Shown here: positions 61,602 through 64,000 of the stretch, one piece after another
Layout: each line of letters begins with the position of its first letter
Position numbering within the stretch: the first letter of the stretch is position 1
From: Ornithinibacillus bavariensis
GTDB taxonomy: Bacteria; Bacillota; Bacilli; Bacillales; Amphibacillaceae
Length of the DNA stretch: 64,000 bases
Direction: 5' to 3'
Assembly (NCBI RefSeq): GCF_050433565.1
Contig: NZ_JBNPWZ010000005.1
Span: 169,592-233,591, forward strand
The notes under the pieces: generated by a model
Database searches by the model: none
Seen by the model: only the letters and a program-made list of their open reading frames with translations
What the model was told of the DNA's origin: nothing
Made by a program: the position numbers and the translations under genes

Positions 61602-62277
61602 GCTATCTTTCCCCTCTTACTTGAGATTCCTGGCCAGGTATAATTAACAATAAAATATTTTTTTCGGAAAATATAGACTTATATTTAAAAATCATTTATA
61701 CTAATATTATAAAAGTTAGCTAATAGGCATCTTTAATTTAAATGTTATTTGAATAGAACATATGATCTCGAAGCAATTAATTATAAAGTAAAGCCCCTCT
61801 TCCCACTTATGGTTGAGGAGCTTTTTGTTTTGTTTTGGTATGATATCAAAGTTTATGATTTTTTGTTTAACAAATGATAGTTTACCCTGCAAGTCTTTCT
61901 ATTCATTAAAGGTAATTTAAACTATATTCTAGATCTAATTTTAACAATTTTTTTAAAAATTTATTACACCTTTTAGGATTAACTAAAACCAGATTGATAC
62001 AATGATAAAGCTTTGACGTTTCTACCAAGCAGGTATCTTTCTTTTCGTACAGATATTTACTCCTTTATATCTGTACAATCTTGTTCTTTAATCCTTTCTC
62101 TTATAACTTTAACAGTATTCTTTGTGCAAAGGAAAACCTCTCCACTGTATGGGCGGTTAATTGAACTATCGTATCATTTTTCTGCTAATTGCTTTATTTT
62201 GTCTTGTGTAAAGCCATTTGGTTTTATAGAATAATTCATACATCTCTTATTATTCATTAAGAATTGATAAAAAGCTA
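61602..62277. other. Gene-poor interval with an orphan terminator and a broken coding trace
   Basis: AAGCCCCTC..GAGGAGCTTTTTG at 61791-61829 is a + strand terminator-like hairpin with no gene before it. On the minus strand about 62236-62040 reads SIKPNGFTQDKIKQLAEK, a stop, then YDSSINRPYSGEVFL and NTVKVIRERIKEQ. This looks like a decayed protein I cannot name. Nothing else is recognisable. Confidence 0.4.
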
Positions 62278-62309
62278 ACCCGTTTTGATCTTTTTTCAAA
62301 ACGGGTTTA
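62278..62309 (-). terminator. Terminator of the methyltransferase gene
   Basis: On the minus strand AAACCCGTTTTGA pairs with TCAAAACGGGTT and leads into AGCTTTTTATC. Confidence 0.8.
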
Positions 62310-62316
62310 AATTATT

Positions 62317-63084
62317 TTATAAAATTGGTTTGTTATTACATGCAACTATTATAAATCGATGCTCATAGTTTAAAACGTAGCCATTTAATGTTAACTCATT
62401 ATAAGCATCCAGTAGTTGTTCAAAGTTATCATTTACATTAAACCCTGGAAATTCCCACTCAATAACTTTTGCATAGTAAATTAGCGCTTCCATGTTAAAA
62501 AACTTTTGGTAAGGAAAGTATTCATTAGCGAATATAATCTCAAAATCACTTTCCTCTAAATCATGTTGTGTATTTTTCAAATTTAATTTCCTAAATCTTG
62601 GTTGAAAGTCTGGAATAAGCATATTTGATAAACGGTTTCCATTCTCTCCGCCAACCTGTTGAGTAATGAATACGCCGTTTGGTCTCAATACTCTTTTTAC
62701 TTCATTAATATTAAATGATTCATGTCTATTAATAATAATATCAAAACGATTATCATCGTAATCAATTATGTCATCGTCATCAATTGGAGCCAAATTTATC
62801 CCCAAAGGAACTAATTTTCTCTTTAAAAGTTCAATATTTGGTTGCCAACCTTCTGTTACCGATGTTTTTTCATAAGGATGATTTAAGGACAGAAGGAACT
62901 CTCCACCTCCTGTACCCATATCCAGTAGTTCTAAATCTGAAGACAAATACTTATTTATGATTCTAGCATAATCCCATGGCAGAGTTTCATTTTCCCAACC
63001 GTCCTTTATATGAGAAAAGTCCCAGCCTTTAAATTTCACTTTTTCATATTTTATCCATTCTTTTTTTAACGCATTGATATTCAT
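62317..63084 (-). CDS. Class I SAM-dependent methyltransferase
   Basis: A 255-residue methyltransferase. Motif I is LELLDMGTGGGEFLLSL near residue 57. FDIIINRHESFNINEVKRVLRPNGVFITQQVGG covers motifs IV-V near 115-145. The rest (FEIIFANEYFPYQKFFNMEALIYYAKVIEWEFPGF) has no known substrate signature. TGGAGGAAT precedes the ATG. The leader contains a short ORF and alternative hairpins of attenuator type, which suggests inducible expression; the substrate may be small molecule or RNA. Confidence 0.8.
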   Translation of the reverse strand: MNINALKKEWIKYEKVKFKGWDFSHIKDGWENETLPWDYARIINKYLSSDLELLDMGTGGGEFLLSLNHPYEKTSVTEGWQPNIELLKRKLVPLGINLAPIDDDDIIDYDDNRFDIIINRHESFNINEVKRVLRPNGVFITQQVGGENGNRLSNMLIPDFQPRFRKLNLKNTQHDLEESDFEIIFANEYFPYQKFFNMEALIYYAKVIEWEFPGFNVNDNFEQLLDAYNELTLNGYVLNYEHRFIIVACNNKPIL

Positions 63085-63094
63085 AATAACTATT

Positions 63095-63193
63095 CCTCCA
63101 CTTTTTTATTTACAATGTGGACGATACAGTTAACTGATAGATGTTTAGGTTAAGCTCGATACAGACTCCATCAGATTTACTAACTGTATCGAG
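63095..63193 (-). promoter_or_regulatory. Attenuator-like leader of the methyltransferase gene
   Basis: Reading the minus strand, arm A (CTCGATACAG with following TTA, 63181-63193) lies in codons 6-10 of the leader ORF. Arm B (CTGTATCGAG, 63155-63164) lies in codons 15-19 and pairs with A over 10 bp. Arm C (TAACTGTATCG, 63122-63132) pairs with A over 11 bp. TCCAC (63117-63121) next to C can pair with GTGGA (63097-63101), which overlaps the GGAGG of the methyltransferase (63095-63099). A:B and A:C cannot form together. Confidence 0.65.
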
Positions 63194-63210
63194 TAATTAA
63201 TTCGTTTCAT
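63145..63210 (-). CDS. Leader peptide upstream of the methyltransferase
   Basis: A 21-codon ORF (begins MKRINYSIQLVN, ends SVSSLT) starting at an ATG with TAAGGAG (63224-63230) upstream. The spacing is 13 bases, but the intervening sequence includes the perfect palindrome GAGAGATCTCTC (63215-63226), which could fold and shorten or regulate it. The ORF covers both arms of a hairpin. By analogy to erm- and cat-type genes a ribosome paused here would re-set downstream pairing. Upstream, TTGTAA-N2-TTACAA at 63258-63271 is a possible operator. Confidence 0.6.
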   Translation of the reverse strand: MKRINYSIQLVNLMESVSSLT

Positions 63211-63304
63211 TTTAGAGAGATCTCTCCTTATAGAATACTTCATCAAATTAATTGAAATTGTAAAATTACAAATTTCTTTAGTTATTTTAGAAATATCAAA
63301 CTAT

Positions 63305-63323
63305 TATATATATATATATATAT
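63305..63323. repeat. TA dinucleotide run
   Basis: Nine and a half TA units in a row. An easily melted, slippage-prone tract upstream of the methyltransferase leader. Confidence 0.9.
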
Positions 63324-63451
63324 TAACATACCTTGTTACAAGAATACAGTTAGTGAGTACTTTTTCACACTCTATCCTAACAACACTCTGATTACTCATA
63401 CTTAACCCTCCTAGTAACAGAATAATAAAATTTTCACAATAGAATTATTTC

Positions 63452-63478
63452 CCCCTTGGATATATTGTCTCCAAGGGG
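63452..63478. other. Orphan hairpin in a gene-free interval
   Basis: CCCCTTGGA and TCCAAGGGG form a perfect 9-bp stem with a 9-base loop and no T-run. The interval 63324-63798 has no recognisable gene. Confidence 0.6.
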
Positions 63479-63798
63479 TTTCGAAAAGGATAATCAATTA
63501 TATTTTTAAAAGGATGTAATGAATCAGACCTTATGATTCAATAAAAAGTTCCAGCTTGTACTTTCATTTCTTTACAAAATAATGGCGGCCAAGCTTCTAT
63601 GTTCACCTTGTTTAACTCATCTCCCCGTTAGTATTTTCCTATTTCCGTCAATAGCTATTCTTGGCAAAGTCCGACGATACCATCTAGAGCAATTCCAAGT
63701 ATCATCTTTGAGCCATACTTTCAAACAAAACACTATGATTGTGTCACTGCAATAATAATTAAAAACCAATAGTAATGGTCCAATTGAGGAATAATTAT

Positions 63799-63868
63799 CC
63801 GCCCGTAAAACGGGCGGTTTTAGTTTCGCCCTATAAGGGCACTTTACCAACGTGGCCCCTAAAGGGGC
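63799..63868. mobile_element. Three-hairpin end of an IS200/IS605-like element
   Basis: Three GC-rich hairpins follow each other: CCGCCCGT/ACGGGCGG (63799-63817), GCCCT/AGGGC (63828-63840) and GCCCCT/AGGGGC (63855-63868). They lie just after the 3' end of a transposase-like frame. Subterminal hairpins are how IS200/IS605 ends are recognised as single strands. The exact element border cannot be fixed here. Confidence 0.6.
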
Positions 63869-63899
63869 TTTTTGAATTGACCGTCAACCGTTTATCTTC

Positions 63900-63998
63900 C
63901 TATATTTCTTTAAATGGATCGACGTATTCTCGTTTACTCATATTGTCTCGCAAACGATCCTCTGATTCTTGCTCTCGAATGTATTTAGCTATTGTTTT
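63900..63998 (-). CDS. tnpA: C-terminal end of an IS200/IS605-type transposase TnpA, cut by window edge
   Basis: The minus strand is open from the window edge to a TAG at 63900. It reads KTIAKYIREQESEDRL and then SKREYVDPFKEI. The tail (YIREQE..D.....EYVDPF) resembles the C terminus of Y1-type TnpA transposases. The catalytic HUH and Tyr motifs are outside the window, so the call depends on this tail and on the hairpins that follow. Confidence 0.55.
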   Translation of the reverse strand, partial: KTIAKYIREQESEDRLRDNMSKREYVDPFKEI

Positions 63999-64000
63999 TT

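Noticed and set aside
62013..62234. 73-codon + strand ORF
   Set aside because: The protein-like signal is on the opposite strand; the + frame has low-complexity Ser/Leu/Phe composition and no binding site.
63305..63323. TA run considered as part of a CRISPR or replication origin
   Set aside because: It is a simple dinucleotide run; there are no spaced repeats, DnaA boxes or replication genes nearby. No CRISPR array was seen anywhere in the window.
63617..63850. 77-codon minus strand ORF before the IS-like edge
   Set aside because: It runs through the GC-rich hairpins, has no recognisable motif and no binding site; likely chance.

Overview
The window is a stretch of low-GC Gram-positive chromosome from a spore-forming Bacillaceae. 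The signs are strong purine-rich ribosome binding sites, many TTG/GTG starts, a type B RNase P RNA, gpsB and recU/ponA, a SspM-type spore protein and bacillithiol synthesis (bshA). The left 38 kb follows the Bacillus subtilis order dapB-mgsA-bshA-cca-birA-dinG-ypmB-aspB-asnS-dnaD-nth, then ponA/recU, yppC/sspM/yppE, gpsB-rnpB-ypsC, ypwA and bpsAB. The Oceanobacillus/Virgibacillus side of the family is plausible, but this rests on gene content only.

Layout. 1-11.8 kb: lysine, methylglyoxal, bacillithiol, tRNA, biotin, asparagine and DNA-repair genes on the + strand. 11.9-15.2 kb: ponA and recU on the - strand. 15.3-21.4 kb: small ypp genes, cdd, gpsB, rnpB, an rRNA methyltransferase and an M32 carboxypeptidase. 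21.4-23.8 kb: a ba3-type cytochrome oxidase. 24-31.2 kb: alkylpyrone synthesis, cspD, fhs, an HD hydrolase, a cell-wall hydrolase, thyA and dfrA. 31.3-37.6 kb: Tat export, an orphan SOS-type yolD and sbcDC. 37.8-44.3 kb: a spore-coat-like protein, msrAB, gdhA, ferredoxin and a Rieske oxidoreductase. 44.6-51.3 kb: two phosphotransferase-like genes, modAB, and a citR/citA pair with a damaged citA. 51.5-56.9 kb: a CstR-type persulfide-handling regulon. 57-64 kb: sparse accessory DNA with decayed genes, lepB, an efflux protein, a methyltransferase with an attenuator-like leader, and the edge of an IS200/IS605-like element.

The sulfur block is the most coherent system. A CstR-like repressor sits with TusA, DsrE, rhodanese, metallo-beta-lactamase-rhodanese and TauE proteins. 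Three exact copies of TACCC-N4-GGGTA lie between -35 and -10 elements on the minus strand. The block is also decaying: a CoA-disulfide reductase-rhodanese gene and a membrane-anchored rhodanese survive only as broken pieces. No sulfide:quinone reductase is present in the window.

Two RNA-level arrangements deserve attention. Upstream of the methyltransferase at 62317-63084 there is a 21-codon leader ORF carrying one arm that can pair with either of two downstream arms, next to a hairpin touching the methyltransferase ribosome binding site; this looks like translational attenuation. At 45358-45602 there is a compact unit with a promoter, a 26-codon ORF and a strong terminator, upstream of an aminoglycoside-phosphotransferase-like gene. 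Other signs of rearrangement are an in-frame deletion in citA, a 144-bp direct repeat carrying a relic of the modB 3' end, and a histidine kinase pseudogene with a 26-bp insertion.
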